DNA from: Mesotaenium endlicherianum
Taxonomy: Eukaryota; Streptophyta; Zygnematophyceae; Zygnematales; Mesotaeniaceae
NCBI GenBank assembly: GCA_009602735.1
Contig: WELA01008541.1
Span: 185,659-231,659, forward strand
Direction: 5' to 3'
Length of the DNA: 46,001 nt
In this document: positions 1 through 19,700 of the stretch, one piece after another
Layout of the letters: the number at the start of each line of letters is the position of its first letter
How positions within the stretch are numbered: position 1 is the stretch's first letter
Translations under genes and position numbers: made by a program
Notes under the pieces: generated by a model
Told to the model about the DNA's origin: nothing
What the model saw: the letters and a program-made list of their open reading frames with translations, nothing else
Databases searched by the model: none

Positions 1-390
1 CCCCCCCCAGCCCCCCTTGGCATCTGTTGCGCTACCGAGCCTGACTCGGCGGTATCGCTTCGAGGGGCTGTCTGCTGTCATTTCATTTCCATGGTTGTAT
101 GCATGAACGTATCCAGTCCTTAGGTATCATCAGTACAGATGCAGAGGACGCGACAAAGGATGAGATATGATGCGGGCGATGCTTTCAGAAGCAGGAGGAG
201 GCAGCAGTAGCGCTGAGGAGCGGGTCTGCCTTCCTGCCCATTGGCAGGCAGGTGCTAATACCAGTTGGATTTGCGTGGATCTCTCTGTACGTTCTTTTGG
301 GGCCGGGGGCGTGGTCGTGGGCGTGGGTGGCTGTGGGCGTGGGCGTGGGAGGCGGACGGCGTGGGTGTGCCGGGGGTGGAGGGGAGGCAG
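1..390 (+). other. Intron or upstream part of the G6PD gene
   Basis: No exon is recognised here. The next G6PD exon starts at 391, and the conserved segment that should precede it is not found, so this is read as the 3' part of an intron whose upstream exon lies outside the window. It begins with a C run and is G-rich with GGGCGTGG-like repeats around 300-360. Confidence 0.6.
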
Positions 391-2408
391 CGTACCAGGA
401 CATGGGGCGCAACGAGTTTGTGATGCGGCTGCAGCCCTCGGAGGCCATGTACATGAAGCTCACGGTGCGATGCGCGCCCCCCTCCCTGCCTCTCTTTCCT
501 CCGTCACTCCCTCCCTTTCTAGGGACTATGGCACCATTACCCAATTTAAATGTGCTGGCGAAGCCGTCGTTCTCTTCCTGCTAAGGAAGACATTGTGGAG
601 GCGTCTGAACAGGGCACATGGCTGTCCAAGTATATAAGTGTACGAGCGCGCACGTGTGGCCCTAGAAGCAAGACAGGGCCGCGAGCGTACCCTTCCTCGC
701 ACGCACGTGTCTCTCGTACGGGCCCTCCCTACGGGTACACACTTGGAAACCCTACGCACTTGTGATGCTTGGAACACGTGTTCTCTCCTGCGCTGAGCAG
801 AGTAACCACAGGTGGTCCACCTGCCAGTGACGGGCAAGCACGTTGGAAGCTTGCGTGTCATAACTTTGTGGAGGTGGAGGAGGGAGAGAAGGGAGAGGAG
901 GGAGGGAGGCTTTCTGACACCAAACTGGAGGGCTGCATTGCTGGTGCTGGTGCTGGTGCTGGTGCTGGTGCTTGGGTTGGGGGGGGGGAGGGGAGAATGT
1001 GCCACAGGTGAAGAAGCCGGGGCTGCAGATGGAGCCCACCACGAGCGAGCTGGACCTCTCCTACAAGGAGCGCTACGCGGGGGTGGCCATCCCCGAGGCC
1101 TACGAGCGTCTCATCCTCGACACGTCAGCCCCTCCCCCCCCTCCCAAACCCCCTCTCTCCCTCATGCTACAGGAGAAAATCCTGCTGTTTGCATGTCCCT
1201 CCTCCTCCTCCTCGTCCTCCTCCACCCCCCCCTCCGTCTCTTCATTACAACGGCGCGGCGCTGGCATAGCACACAGCCCCGTCTGAGGGTTATGCTGCCT
1301 GCCAACGCCACTGGCGCAGCTCGGGTCGCATGGATGTCTTGACCTGCCACAGCTGCTTCTGGGGAGCGGGCGTCCTGGCTGCTCTGGATTGTCAACGGCT
1401 TGCACTGAGCCAAGTTTTGACGCGTGCTCCTCGGGGGGTGCGTGTTGCGGGGGCGTGCATGCGCAGCATCCGCGGAGACCAGCAGCACTTTGTGCGCCGT
1501 GACGAGCTCAAGGTGCGCACAGGCTCCCTTTCCCTCTCGCAATAACCACTCGTTACAACCTGGTCCCCGATTTGCGCGCGCCCGCCGTGGTCGTGCACGT
1601 GCTTGTGAGGCTCCGCCCTGTGTAGCGCTTTAAGTGTTGGATGTTGAATGTCCAGAGGCAGAACGCACTCATCAATTCGCGTCACTTTTTATGAGTGTGC
1701 TACGACGCCCGGCCTGTCTCGCTACCAACCTGGCTGGTGTGGATTGGCATGGTGCGTCAGAAGAGAGAAAAAGTATCGCAGACGCCTCGCAGAGTCATGA
1801 GCACTTGAGCATTTGAAGAGAGGCTATGCGGCTTCTATTCTAAAAATGCCAGGCCCGCTGCAAGTACTTGCAGGTCCCTCAACCTGAGCTGTTGCTGGGG
1901 ACAAGCTGTAAGAGCACATGATTAGGGCCAGCGCATGCATGCATGCATACGTGAGTGACTGCAAGAGCGTATGGCTGTCGATGGCGCATGGGTGCATGCC
2001 GTGCGTGCATCTGTGCGCAAGTGCTTGCAAGATCACATGATGATTGATGGTGCGTGCGTGTGTGCGTGCGTGCGTGCATGCGTGCCGTGCAGTGAGTGAT
2101 TATAAGAACATATGAGAGTACCAGTGGCGCGTGCGTGCATGGTTGTATGCGTGCGTGAGTGATTGCAGAAGCATATGGTTATTGATGGTGCACGCGTGCG
2201 TGCGCGTGTGTGTGCGTGCGTGCAGGCCGCGTGGGAGATCTTCACCCCGCTGCTGCACCGCATCGACAACCGGGAGCTCAAGGTGACCCCCTATGCGCAG
2301 GGGGGGCGCGGGCCCGAGGAGGCCGACAAGCTCCTGGAGAGGGTGGGATACAAGCGCACCACCGGCTACGTGTGGCGCCCTCCCACCATCGTTGTGGACA
2401 AGAAGTAG
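391..2408 (+). CDS. G6PD: Glucose-6-phosphate 1-dehydrogenase, C-terminal part (5' partial)
   Basis: The enzyme oxidises glucose-6-phosphate with NADP+ at the entry of the oxidative pentose phosphate pathway. Four exons are visible: 391-464, 1008-1123, 1467-1512 and 2226-2408 (stop TAG). All have GT-AG borders and the phases join cleanly, giving about 138 residues, the last quarter or so of a G6PD of roughly 500 residues. Diagnostic segments are [50 protein letters not shown] and [14 protein letters not shown], then a C-terminus ending in [11 protein letters not shown]. These match the plant cytosolic isoform family better than plastid forms (judged from memory of the family). The 46-base third exon only becomes visible when spliced. 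Codons end almost always in G or C. The last intron (1513-2225) is filled by a degenerate minisatellite that runs up to the acceptor. The gene runs tail-to-tail towards DHFR-TS. Confidence 0.95.
941..972 (+). repeat. CTGGTG hexanucleotide microsatellite
   Basis: About five tandem copies of CTGGTG lie in the first visible G6PD intron, shortly before the acceptor of the 1008 exon. Confidence 0.9.
1895..2225 (+). repeat. Degenerate intronic minisatellite ending at a 3' splice site
   Basis: About four to five diverged copies of a 60-75 base unit can be read. Each has a GTGAGTGATTGCAAGA-like start, then a CATATG/ATTGATGG core, then a GTGC/GCGT-rich run. Clear copies start near 1951, 2011, 2091 and 2154. 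The last copy runs into the acceptor AG at 2224-2225 of the final G6PD exon. Confidence 0.7.
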
Positions 2409-3979
2409 GGCCTGCGTACGCACGGCGAGTCCAGGTGGCATGAATTGGGGGCTGCAGAAGCTCCCAACGAGAGCAATTTGGATGATTTGGATGTCGAATC
2501 AGGAGGGAGTTGTGCTTCCTCCTTGTGTGTTAGTTTGCGGCAACTGCAGGACACCTGCATGCATGCGTGGCATTAGCTAAGTTGGATTGGTTGTTAGGCT
2601 TCAACTACGGCTGGGGAGACTTGCACCCCCTGCTGCACCTGAGCGATGCTGATGCCCGAGATAAGCATACCTTCTTGATAAGGGGTGCAACCTGATGTAG
2701 ATACATCGCGGGCAGCATGTCGACAGGGGTTAATAAACCTTTTACTTGCATGACTACATGCCCATTCCAGCGATGCATCTGCCTGACATGAATTTTTGCA
2801 AATATGTTTTTTTGCAACTATATCACTACTACAACATGGATGATTTGCAAGGCGTGTAGACGACAATCCAGCTCCTGCTGTCATCTCTACGCGCAGATAC
2901 CGTCCACGACGACTAAGCTCCTCAAAGCCGTCATTTGTAGCCCATCATAATCACAAACATACTGTCTGTAAATACAAAAAGTGTTCCTGCTACAGTGAAA
3001 TAGTAAGGACACCAAATAAGGACGCGTTAAGGTCTGGACGATTCTTTTTGGAAGCCCCTAGCTTTTGATTGATGTGTTGCTTCTATGAGCTGTAACTGTT
3101 GAGAGACCCTGTGCCTGCCTTGACAATCTCACCCACTTTCTTTCACATTTTGAACACATTATCGGCTAACCATGAGGTATTTCATGAAAATTGCCAGGCA
3201 CTAAATATGAGGGCGCAAGCTGATTTTTGCCCCGCTATTGTTGCTGTGATTTTTTTCGCTGATGCCGTACCAATGACTAGGATCCTCGGTTGCGTTCCAC
3301 TGGCACTTATTGGACTCAAAAGTACGCATCATTGATACGGGCCTGTTCACTGAGCAGAAAAGAGCACCTGTACTTCGTTATATATTGCGAGCTCATTGCT
3401 TTCTGCCCTGCTTTTCATGTTTGCTTCCGACTGGAATGTCCTGTGGTCTGCGAAATTTGGGTCTTGGAACTACACCTATGCTTTTAGCCTCAACGGAATC
3501 GATTATACTCACAAGCACCTGGAACATACCTTATCTGCTCCGCATTTACGCGTTTTGTGAAACTCAATCGTGGTGAACCTCAAAGAATGCACCTACTTTC
3601 TGCAATCAAAGTGCCCCACATCCTTGTGCACAAGGAACATATCTTAGAAGCAGACAAGTTGGTTTGCACATGCTAGGGGCAGTGTTGCACCCTTCCCCAG
3701 CATTTATTTGGTAATATCTCCATATGGAAGCCAAAGCAACACCTCTGGACTGCCGTGGAACAAGACAGCTGTCTTCCTGTTCTGATGCAGCTCGGCCGGG
3801 CGAGGCTCTCGCCACCAACCTTTCAGCCTCCCTTCGACTATGTACAAGTTCATCATACAACACGAGTCTACGAGCCCTTCTCCACCAATCTTCTCACAGA
3901 CCAGTCGTGGAAATTTCAGCACTTCTTTTGACTAACCTGCAAACGATCTCCGTTCTTCTTCACTCCTTCGCCAGTGCAC
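2409..3979. other. Tail-to-tail intergenic region, G6PD / DHFR-TS
   Basis: This 1.6 kb holds the 3' flanks of two convergent genes. I recognise no coding exon. Short open frames (for example 3099-3335) have no domain or codon signal. A TGTAA, the poly(A) signal known from green algae, occurs at 2967-2971 but far from the G6PD stop. Confidence 0.6.
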
Positions 3980-8152
<4,173 letters not shown>

Positions 8153-8578
8153 GTGGAACGAGAATGACTGTCTTCGTGGGAATTTAATTTGTTTTCAAGC
8201 TTTGTATATGCCCGCCTTTCAACACAGCGCAATTGTATATGCTAGGGGGGCCAAGCTTCCCGCCTTAATCTCGACCTTCAACTGTAGAAACGTTTGAGTT
8301 CAAATGTAGACAACAATAGCAACGGCGACAGCGACCCTAACACATCGTCGTGCGGTTAGCACGTTACGTTCGCAACTTCACACAAAAGTGACGATGTATC
8401 TCACCTGACTTCAAACAAAGCTCCACATGACATGTCCCCAAAGTCATATATAGAAGGTGCAGAAGTGATACTAAAACACATGCAATTAGCTTTTTATGAC
8501 ACATCAACGTGCCATCGCACTTAAAAAAAGTTACTATTGAAGGAAGGTGTTCTGTGAAAGGTTAAGTGAAGGCCGCAC
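8153..8578. promoter_or_regulatory. Bidirectional promoter region, DHFR-TS / RPT2
   Basis: 426 bases separate the two divergent start codons, so both promoters and 5' leaders must lie here unless leaders contain introns. It is A/T-richer than the flanking exons. On the minus strand GCGGGAAG (8263-8256) matches the E2F consensus GCGSSAAA at seven of eight positions. E2F control is established for DHFR and TS genes in plants and animals, but this single imperfect site is weak evidence. Confidence 0.4.
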
Positions 8579-11514
<2,936 letters not shown>

Positions 11515-12935
11515 ATGTTACATATGCCCATGGATTTCAGCTCTCATCTCTTTTGTAATAATTGCAATCATCAGCAATTCAATGCTTTTTTACTCGAGTA
11601 AGCACTGCTGCTGGGCCTGTTGAAACCAGTGTCATTGTATACTTTTGACCCTCTTTGTGGTGATATACCCGGCGTGTGCATCAAGTTTGAATAGTGATAT
11701 TTATGAGTTTATGTCTGATGCATGATAGGGCTACACCTGCAATTTACGAGCCCCAAAGCTGGGCACCTTGAAAATGGTTCGCAAATGGCTGTGATGGTTG
11801 TATGTTAAGGCGCTTCTCCAATCTTTTATCCTACATCCATTTGCCTTCGGCATACAACCCGGGAAGTGTAGGTGCCTACTAAAGCCATGCCAAAATTTGT
11901 CATGTGACGGAAGGACATGTAAGCGAGGGCCAGTGACATGCCATTATCTCACTGGACATCCTGAACCGGCGATCTGGCAAAGTATGGCAAGCCTACTGTC
12001 TGACAATCCAGTGCAGCCCATGGGGTGATAGGTTCCTGTAGAATTGGGCACCATTGCAATACTTTTCTTGGTTGCGCCATATGATCATTCTTTTACTTTT
12101 CGAGTACAATTTAGCCCTAGGAGTTGCGAATAGAATTATTGAACTGGTATTCTTTGCAAACAACTTGCAATTCTTGCAAGAACCCAATTCTTTCAGAAAA
12201 CTGCAGCCACTTAGCACCCCATGGTGCAGCCAAGTAAGTGCTGCACCTTTAATGCCCATCAAATAAGCTTCATGACCTGTTCTGCGTGCAACCGACAACA
12301 GACATTACCTTCGTCACGCCTTTCCTTGAGGCCCCCAGTTCGTGCTTGTGACTATTCCAAACTTGAGTTTACGCTTTAGTTGGTGGCCTTGATTGATCAC
12401 TTCCTTCATGGTCTTTTTTCACGTTTGCTGCTGTACAAGAGGACTAGGATGAACTCAGCCTATGGTGTTCTGGGTACGTGCGACACCAGTTGCAGCCGGG
12501 AGTAGCTACGGTGGTATGTTAGAATTGCTGAACGCGTCTTAGTGGAACCTTAGAGGCGAACAGTAGTCATGTACTTCACTCAAAAAGAAGAACATCAACA
12601 GCCATGATCATCTTCTTGCAGGGAGGCGTGTTTCATGAACCAGGCATTGCAACCTGAATGATGGGGTGCGATTGCTAGAACCCCAGATCTTCAAAACGGG
12701 GCGTCACCAAATGGTGGATCCAAGAACATGTGGAAGTACTCCTTGGGAGGGACAGATTAGCGCACAAACCCAAGACCCCGTGCCAAACTCTGATACCCTC
12801 GTTTGACTGTGCACCAGAACACGCGAGAAAGAGGCGGGCTTACATACGCACTGCCGCCTTCTAGGCCCTACAAATCTCTAACGTCAGAACGAGATTACTT
12901 TGTACATGTAAAGGCTACAGCGCAGCTGCAGGGCA
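11515..12935. other. Tail-to-tail intergenic region, RPT2 / taxilin
   Basis: This 1.4 kb separates two stop codons and contains the 3' flanks. No exon is recognised. Candidate poly(A) signals TGTAA are at 11554-11558 (+) and 12844-12840 (-). On the minus strand around 12797-12786 the string GGTATCAGAGTT resembles the plant retrotransposon primer-binding sequence, but no element could be built around it. Confidence 0.55.
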
Positions 12936-14326
12936 TCACGACGGATGCTTCTCCCCCGTCCCAGGGGCAGGAGGCGCGGGAGCGGAGGAGGGGGAGGGGG
13001 AGGGGGAGGCGGAGGGGGCGGAGCTGGAAAGCTGCTGCTTGCGCTCCGCCTGCAGCGTGCGGCACAGCCCCTCCAGGCGCTCCTTCTGCACCCTCACTGT
13101 CTCCACCTGCTTCCTCGCCGTGTTCCTCTGCGCACGCGCGACAGATGCAACCGGGCCCCATGGCATTGCTACCTGACGTTAGAGTCCGCAGCCAGCGCGT
13201 GTGTTACTCCAAGCCAACACCCACTGTGCCACGCCCAAGCAAGCACGCAAAAACAGTGTTGCGCACCTGCGAGCCACCAACCACGGCAGCTGACTTCCCA
13301 CGCAGCTGGCGCATGAATTGCAAAGGCACAACTCACGGCTGCCACTCGCGCTTCCTGTGCAAGCTCAAATGCATATGGAGGCTGCCTCTCCTTGGTCCCA
13401 AGAGGATAAACCCGAGCGCCTGAGCCTGAGCCTGAGCCTGAGCCAGAGCCTGAGCCAGAGCCTGAGGTCAAGAGAGGGGGAGAGAGAGGGCAAGAGAGGG
13501 GGAGGGAGAGCGAGAGCGGGAGGTCAAGGGGCAGGAAGCTGGAGGGATGAGATGAGACTAGATGAGGTGAGGTGAGGTGCAGGTGAGTTGCTGTCAACAA
13601 GGGACTGGGTTGCGCGAGTCGGGAGGTGCGCGGAGGGGGTGACGGCTGTACCTCGTCGAGGAGCTCGATGATGGACACGTCGGACTTGTCGCACTTGATC
13701 CGCAGCGCGCTGTTCTCCTTCTCCAGCCGCTTGATCGTCTTCGACATCTGCACGTCGGAGACCCCCCCCCCCCTTCCCCCCCCCGCCGAGCATTCCAGCG
13801 CACCCATTGTAATTGCTTCAGCAAAGCATTTGTTGCAGCACTAAACTGACAAAGCAGCGAGTAGAATAAACCTCTAGGGGCGCAAAGCACATCAGATAAG
13901 AGGGGGGAATTGGCAGCAGATGACGAGGACGCTGCTTAGGGTTCGGGGTTTAGGCTGTCCCTCTGACCGCTGCTCTCTGCACACCTGTCACATATTGCAG
14001 GTCATCCTCCCGCTCATCTGCCCGCTCTGATTCTCAAGTATCTGACGGTTGCAGCCAAGTCAGCCAGTCAGCCAACTCGTTGCTGCAGGCTAGGACCCGA
14101 TGCGTTTGGATAGGGATGTGCATGCCACCCTGGTGAAACAGCAGGGAACACCTGGCATACCCAGGAGCCAGGCGCCGATGTGCACATGAAGCTCATCTCC
14201 AGGCTTCCTGTCATCACCACTACTACTACCACAACCCCCATCATCATTCTGGTCCTAACAGGAGGAGAAGAGGCAGTGCGCCACCCGCCCACACACACAC
14301 ACATGCATACGCGCACACACACACGC

Positions 14327-14359
<33 letters not shown>

Positions 14360-15280
14360 CGCACCCTTACCTTCTCCATCTCGGTCTTGAAAGTGGCAAA
14401 CACCTCGTTGCTCTTCGTCAGCGTGTCCTGCACCCGCCACACGCACGCCGCCCCAACAAACGCAGCAAGCCGCGGTGAGCAACACAAGCATGCGCGCGGC
14501 AGCCACATCTTGCCTTCAACAATCGTTGCAAGCCAGACACGCCCGGCCCCCGAAGCACAAGATCGTGTGCAGAGACCCAAACCAGAAACACAAGCACCCA
14601 CATGCGAGATAATTGAAAAACTGCAACCATACATGACCAGGCATGCATCGGGCACACAGCGCAGGCGGAGGGACAGGGTGGCGTGCTGCTGAGACTGAGA
14701 GGAACACACACACCCAGGAGTGCAGCAGTGATGGAAAACAAACACACACGACACGTGGAGCCTTGAGAGGCCAAGGGCCAACATGGGCACCCGCCTGCCG
14801 CAGGCTTGGGGCCTCGCTGTCAGACACGTGGCGGGCTCTCGCTGCAGCAGGAGCCCCCTCGAGAAAGAAGAGCAGCACAGGCAGGCAGGCTGCATGCAGG
14901 AAGCGACGGCGCCAGCTGGCTCACCTGGAACTGCTCAAACTTGTCGCCGTAGAGCGCCAGCTGGGCGCGGAGCTCCTTCTCCGTCTTCAGCTGGTGCGTC
15001 AGCTGCTCCGCATACGCCCGCGCCTGCACCGCCGCCGCCGCTCCATCACGTCAGGTCACGTCAGCGCCACGTCGTCAGCTCACCACTGGATCTCGGTCTT
15101 AGCAGAGCGTCATCCTCCCAGACAGCAAGCCCCCTTTGGAAGGACAGGCAAGGGGCAAGCGAGCCCCCTTTGGAAGGCCAGACAGGCGAGTGGCAGCCGC
15201 AGCGGCAGCGCAGATCAGGCACGGGAGGGAAAGGGTGGCAGAGGAGGAGCAGGAGCAGAAGTTAAAAAGAAAACACGAAG

Positions 15281-15311
<31 letters not shown>

Positions 15312-15640
15312 GCAAGCGAAGCACATGCAGGAGCAGGGGAGTGGAAGCAGAAGCAGGAGCAGGAGCAGGAGCAGGAGAGGTGCAGAAGCAGCACCAGCAG
15401 CAGGAGGAGGAGCAGGAGCAGAGGCAGGAGAGGGAGCCAGAGCGGGAGAGCAGGTTGACCTTGGCAGCTTCCTGGGCGGCAATCTCGGCCTGCTGCTTCA
15501 GTTTGGCGTCCTGCAGCTGGCGCTCCAGCACCTTGGTGCGCAGCTGGTGCGCAAAGTGCTGCTCCCTCAGCTCGTACTGCTGCATGAAGTGCTTCAGCTT
15601 CTCTCTCAGCCTGCGCATGTGCGTGAGCTTGTGTGTACAC

Positions 15641-15671
<31 letters not shown>

Positions 15672-16709
15672 CGTGTGTGTGTATGTGTGTGAGTGTGTGT
15701 GTGTGTGCGTGCGTGCGCGCGCGCGCGTGTTTCTTACCCACCATGCACAGCCAGCAACTCAGTACCTGCTTCTTACCCATGTCCCCTTGACAAATGCCTT
15801 GCGCATTTCTACATACATTAACATCGATTTCTCTGCCGTTGCCAGCTTGCACGTTTTTTAGTCCATCACAGTTATCACATCACACACTTCTGCTAACTGA
15901 AGTGCCATCCGACAATTCCTTCTCCCCCCTCTCCAATTTCTCTCCTTCCACAGAATGCATCAATTGCGAGAGGCTCTGAGGCAGAACAGCTCTGAGCCGG
16001 GTGCTTGCGCTCCTCCCCTGCCATGCTCGCTGGCACTGATCCGTTCCGACTGCTGGAGACAAAGGCGAAAGAGAGCCTCTGACAGAGATGACACCGAGGC
16101 GAGGAGGGGTGTGCGCGCCGGCTGGTCAACCATCTGGTCAGCCATCTGGTCTTCGTCAGCCCCTCTTGCCAGGCGCCCATCTAAAAGGAGTCACGTCAAA
16201 AGCTTTCACTTCACAATACCAGCCCTGAGCAGCACCCGCGCGTATGCTTCTCAAAGGCGACTGCGGGTGGCAAGCAAGTCAGGCGTGCTGTCCCCCTCCC
16301 CGCCACAGGCCGTGCACGTGAAAGCAGACGGGTAGGGTGCCGCGGGGGGGAGAAGGGAAGATGATGATGCGTGCGCGCATGCGTACGTTTCGTTCTCCTT
16401 GATCTGGCGAAGCCGCTCGTCCCCTTGCTCCTCCAGCTTGCTCGTGATCTCCTGCTCACCGCACCACCCCCTCCCCACAGCTCGTGCTCGTGCTCTTCCG
16501 GTAAATCCCAAGCCATCACTACAAGCTGCTGCCGCTGCTGCTAACGGATGCTACTGCCGCTGCTGCTCAACATGTGTGCTCACAGAGAGGCCAACCGCAG
16601 CAAGGCTATCAATCAAACGATTGGAAGCCTGCAAGACCGCTGCAGAGCTTTTGTGAAGAAACACAGAGAAAGAAAGCGCATCACCGCACAAGGGCAGCTC
16701 CACCACCAC

Positions 16710-16744
<35 letters not shown>

Positions 16745-19700
16745 CCAGCGAGCAACGAACAGCGGCACGCAGAGCAAAAAGTAATGGGTGCACCGGGGGA
16801 TAGGGGGGGGGAGAGGCACCTTGATGGTGGTGTGGAACTTGGTGGACAGCTCCTGCCGCTTCTGCTGCTCCTCCGCCGCCGTTCTGCGGCTTTCCTCCTG
16901 CCATGGCTCCCCACTCTTTTACTGTCAGCAACTCCAGCTCACTCACATCCTGCCCTTGCTCACGCATGCGCACATCATTAGCCTGAAAGAGGGGGAGATG
17001 GACAGATGGGCACCTCCCAGAGTCTGCTGTTCCTCAGCCCTGTGCAAAGTGCATGCCTGACTCACACGTCCTTCTGCTCACTGCATGCACGCTATGCAGC
17101 GCGAGGACAAGGGGGGAAGCGGGAGGAGGTGGTGGTGAGGAGAAGGGGTAAAAGGAGGGGGCCAAGAGGAGGAGAGGGAAAATTGGGGGNNNNNNNNNNN
17201 NNNNNNNNNNNNNNNNNNNNNNNNNNNNNNNNNNNNNNNNNNNNNNNNNNNNNNNNNNNNNNNNNNNNNNNNNNNNNNNNNNNNNNNNNNNNNNNNNNNN
17301 NNNNNNNNNNNNNNNNNNNNNNNNNNNNNNNNNNNNNNNNNNNNNNNNNNNNNNNNNNNNNNNNNNNNNNNNNNNNNNNNNNNNNNNNNNNNNNNNNNNN
17401 NNNNNNNNNNNNNNNNNNNNNNNNNNNNNNNNNNNNNNNNNNNNNNNNNNNNNNNNNNNNNNNNNNNNNNNNNNNNNNNNNNNNNNNNNNNNNNNNNNNN
17501 NNNNNNNNNNNNNNNNNNNNNNNNNNNNNNNNNNNNNNNNNNNNNNNNNNNNNNNNNNNNNNNNNNNNNNNNNNNNNNNNNNNNNNNNNNNNNNNNNNNN
17601 NNNNNNNNNNNNNNNNNNNNNNNNNNNNNNNNNNNNNNNNNNNNNNNNNNNNNNNNNNNNNNNNNNNNNNNNNNNNNNNNNNNNNNNNNNNNNNNNNNNN
17701 NNNNNNNNNNNNNNNNNNNNNNNNNNNNNNNNNNNNNNNNNNNNNNNNNNNNNNNNNNNNNNNNNNNNNNNNNNNNNNNNNNNNNNNNNNNNNNNNNNNN
17801 NNNNNNNNNNNNNNNNNNNNNNNNNNNNNGGGGGGGAGGGGGAGGGGGCTGGGAGGGGGGTAAGGGGCCAATCACCATGACTAGCTTGTTCTGGCGCTGG
17901 AGCTCGCGGCACAGCGACTCGAGCTTGTGCCTCATGCCCAGCGACTTCCTTGCCTCCACACTGACTGCCTTGCCCCACCCACACAGGCGCGTGCTGCACG
18001 GTCACGGAGCAGCACCCCTTGTAGGAGGCACGAGCCGCACGACTCGAGCCGATCTGAGCTCCCTACTCAGCGGCGCTAGCACCGAGGTTGCTGCTGTCAC
18101 GTCTCTCAGTTACCTGCCTGCTGCCACACAACCACACGCTGCGAGGGAGGGAGTGTGTGCCATTGGATGCCTTCTGCAGGATGCAGCTGAATAGTCCTCA
18201 CCCACGCGAAGAAGCTAAATCTGGCTTCTTTGCCTCATGCAGCTATGATTTCTTTCCGCTTGCTGCTCTTATTGCTGCTGTTGGCATAAGACCGGGTCCC
18301 TTTCCCTGTCCGCTCAAACGAATCTCCTGAATGTTCAACTTGATCCCCCAACTAGCTCATCTTCGTGCAAATGCAGACAGGCTTGCCAGAGGGTGAGATG
18401 GTCACCAGCAGACTCAACAGCGCTGCACTGGCAAGTGAGAACAGAGAGGATCGAGGAGGTAGGGGGAGCGACGGCACGTACAAGTGTCCTTTTCTTTGCA
18501 AGCCTGCTCGTGCTTGCGACGCAGAAGAAGCAGCTCCTTCTCCATGAGCCGTGTCTCTGCTGACTGCCCCAGCTCATGCAAGAAACCGACATGCCATTGG
18601 CCTCATGTTGGAAAGGACGTGATACGAAGTCAAAAAATTTGTCCAGCTCTGCAGATCAGCATCAAGCAGGTTGCTGGAGTAGCAGATTGCTGTTGGCTAT
18701 TAGCTGGACACTGGTGCAAATGTGTGGGAAATCAGACAAACGAGGCAGTGGGAATCAGACCTGCTGGAGGCACTTAGAGTGCAGCAGCTGCAGCTTCTCC
18801 TCTGCAGTTTGCGAGAAATCGTCCATGATGCTTCTCAGCTCTTTCATCTGCCTCTTCCGAGCCTTGGCTGCACACGCCATGATTGAAATTCCACTTGTAA
18901 TTACCAGTGTGCTCTGCAGTAGCACCACACATGTACCCTTGAGGTGGTTCGGACACGTCGGGGGTTATAAGTCTCGATATCACAACCCTGTACGCCTTTT
19001 AGTCCTTCACGTCACTTGGTCCTGCTTCTATGAGTTCAGAATGTGTTTCAACAATGGAAGTGCATCATAAGTTCCTCTTCCAGATTCATTCAAGGCCAAA
19101 CAAGAATGGACAGTAATGGCCTTAAATCAGAAGTGACCAGGGCGTTATGCCACAAATAATATGGATTGTGCTGTATGGGTTTGTGTTTGCATAGGTTTCT
19201 GTAGTATAGAAGTTTGCATGCCAGGCCTTGCTCACTCTCCAGTTCCTATCATATAGCTCGCATATAGCAACAGCAGCTGTTCTGCATGTGCCGAATTTAA
19301 TATGTTTGACATAGTCCACTTGGGGAAAGGTTCGCCCCCGAGTTTCCCATATTGGGGCCTTAAATTTGGGAGCATATTATGCAAGAGGATCTTGTCCCTT
19401 CAGTCGGAGGAGCACTCCCGAATGAGAATTTACAAGTTAAAACTCAGCCTCCAAATTAAAGCCATTCAATCGTGACATCTATTACTAAGGTACATTCTAT
19501 GCCTCATTTGCTCACATCACTGTTCTACGGCATCAGAAAAGAAACACTATTTGGCTTTTGCCCCATTCTCACAGCAAAAGATTTTGTGTGTTGCGCTCAC
19601 TTGCACGTCGTTCTTCTTCGTCAGCTCGATTGTCTACAACGGAGCTAGCTGCTGATTCCAGCTCAGCAATCTTAGACTCAAGCACCTGGTGCAATGGACC

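Noticed and set aside
12660..12800. Minus-strand GGTATCAGAGTT resembling a retrotransposon primer-binding site
   Set aside because: It matches the plant sequence imperfectly and no LTR end (CA) or coding relic lies next to it. Too weak to call an element.
14068..14895. 275-codon minus-strand open frame
   Set aside because: It reads through taxilin exon 9 in a wrong frame and through GT/CA repeat introns; composition is Cys/Val-rich repeat translation with no domain.
15099..15861. Several long Gln-, Leu- or Cys-rich open frames on both strands
   Set aside because: Translations of CAG/GGAGCA and GT repeats in taxilin introns. The real exon here is 15610-15460 on the minus strand.
17006..18005. 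Long open frames of 259-323 codons across the first run of N
   Set aside because: They are open only because N codons contain no stops; flanks are low-complexity intron of the taxilin gene.
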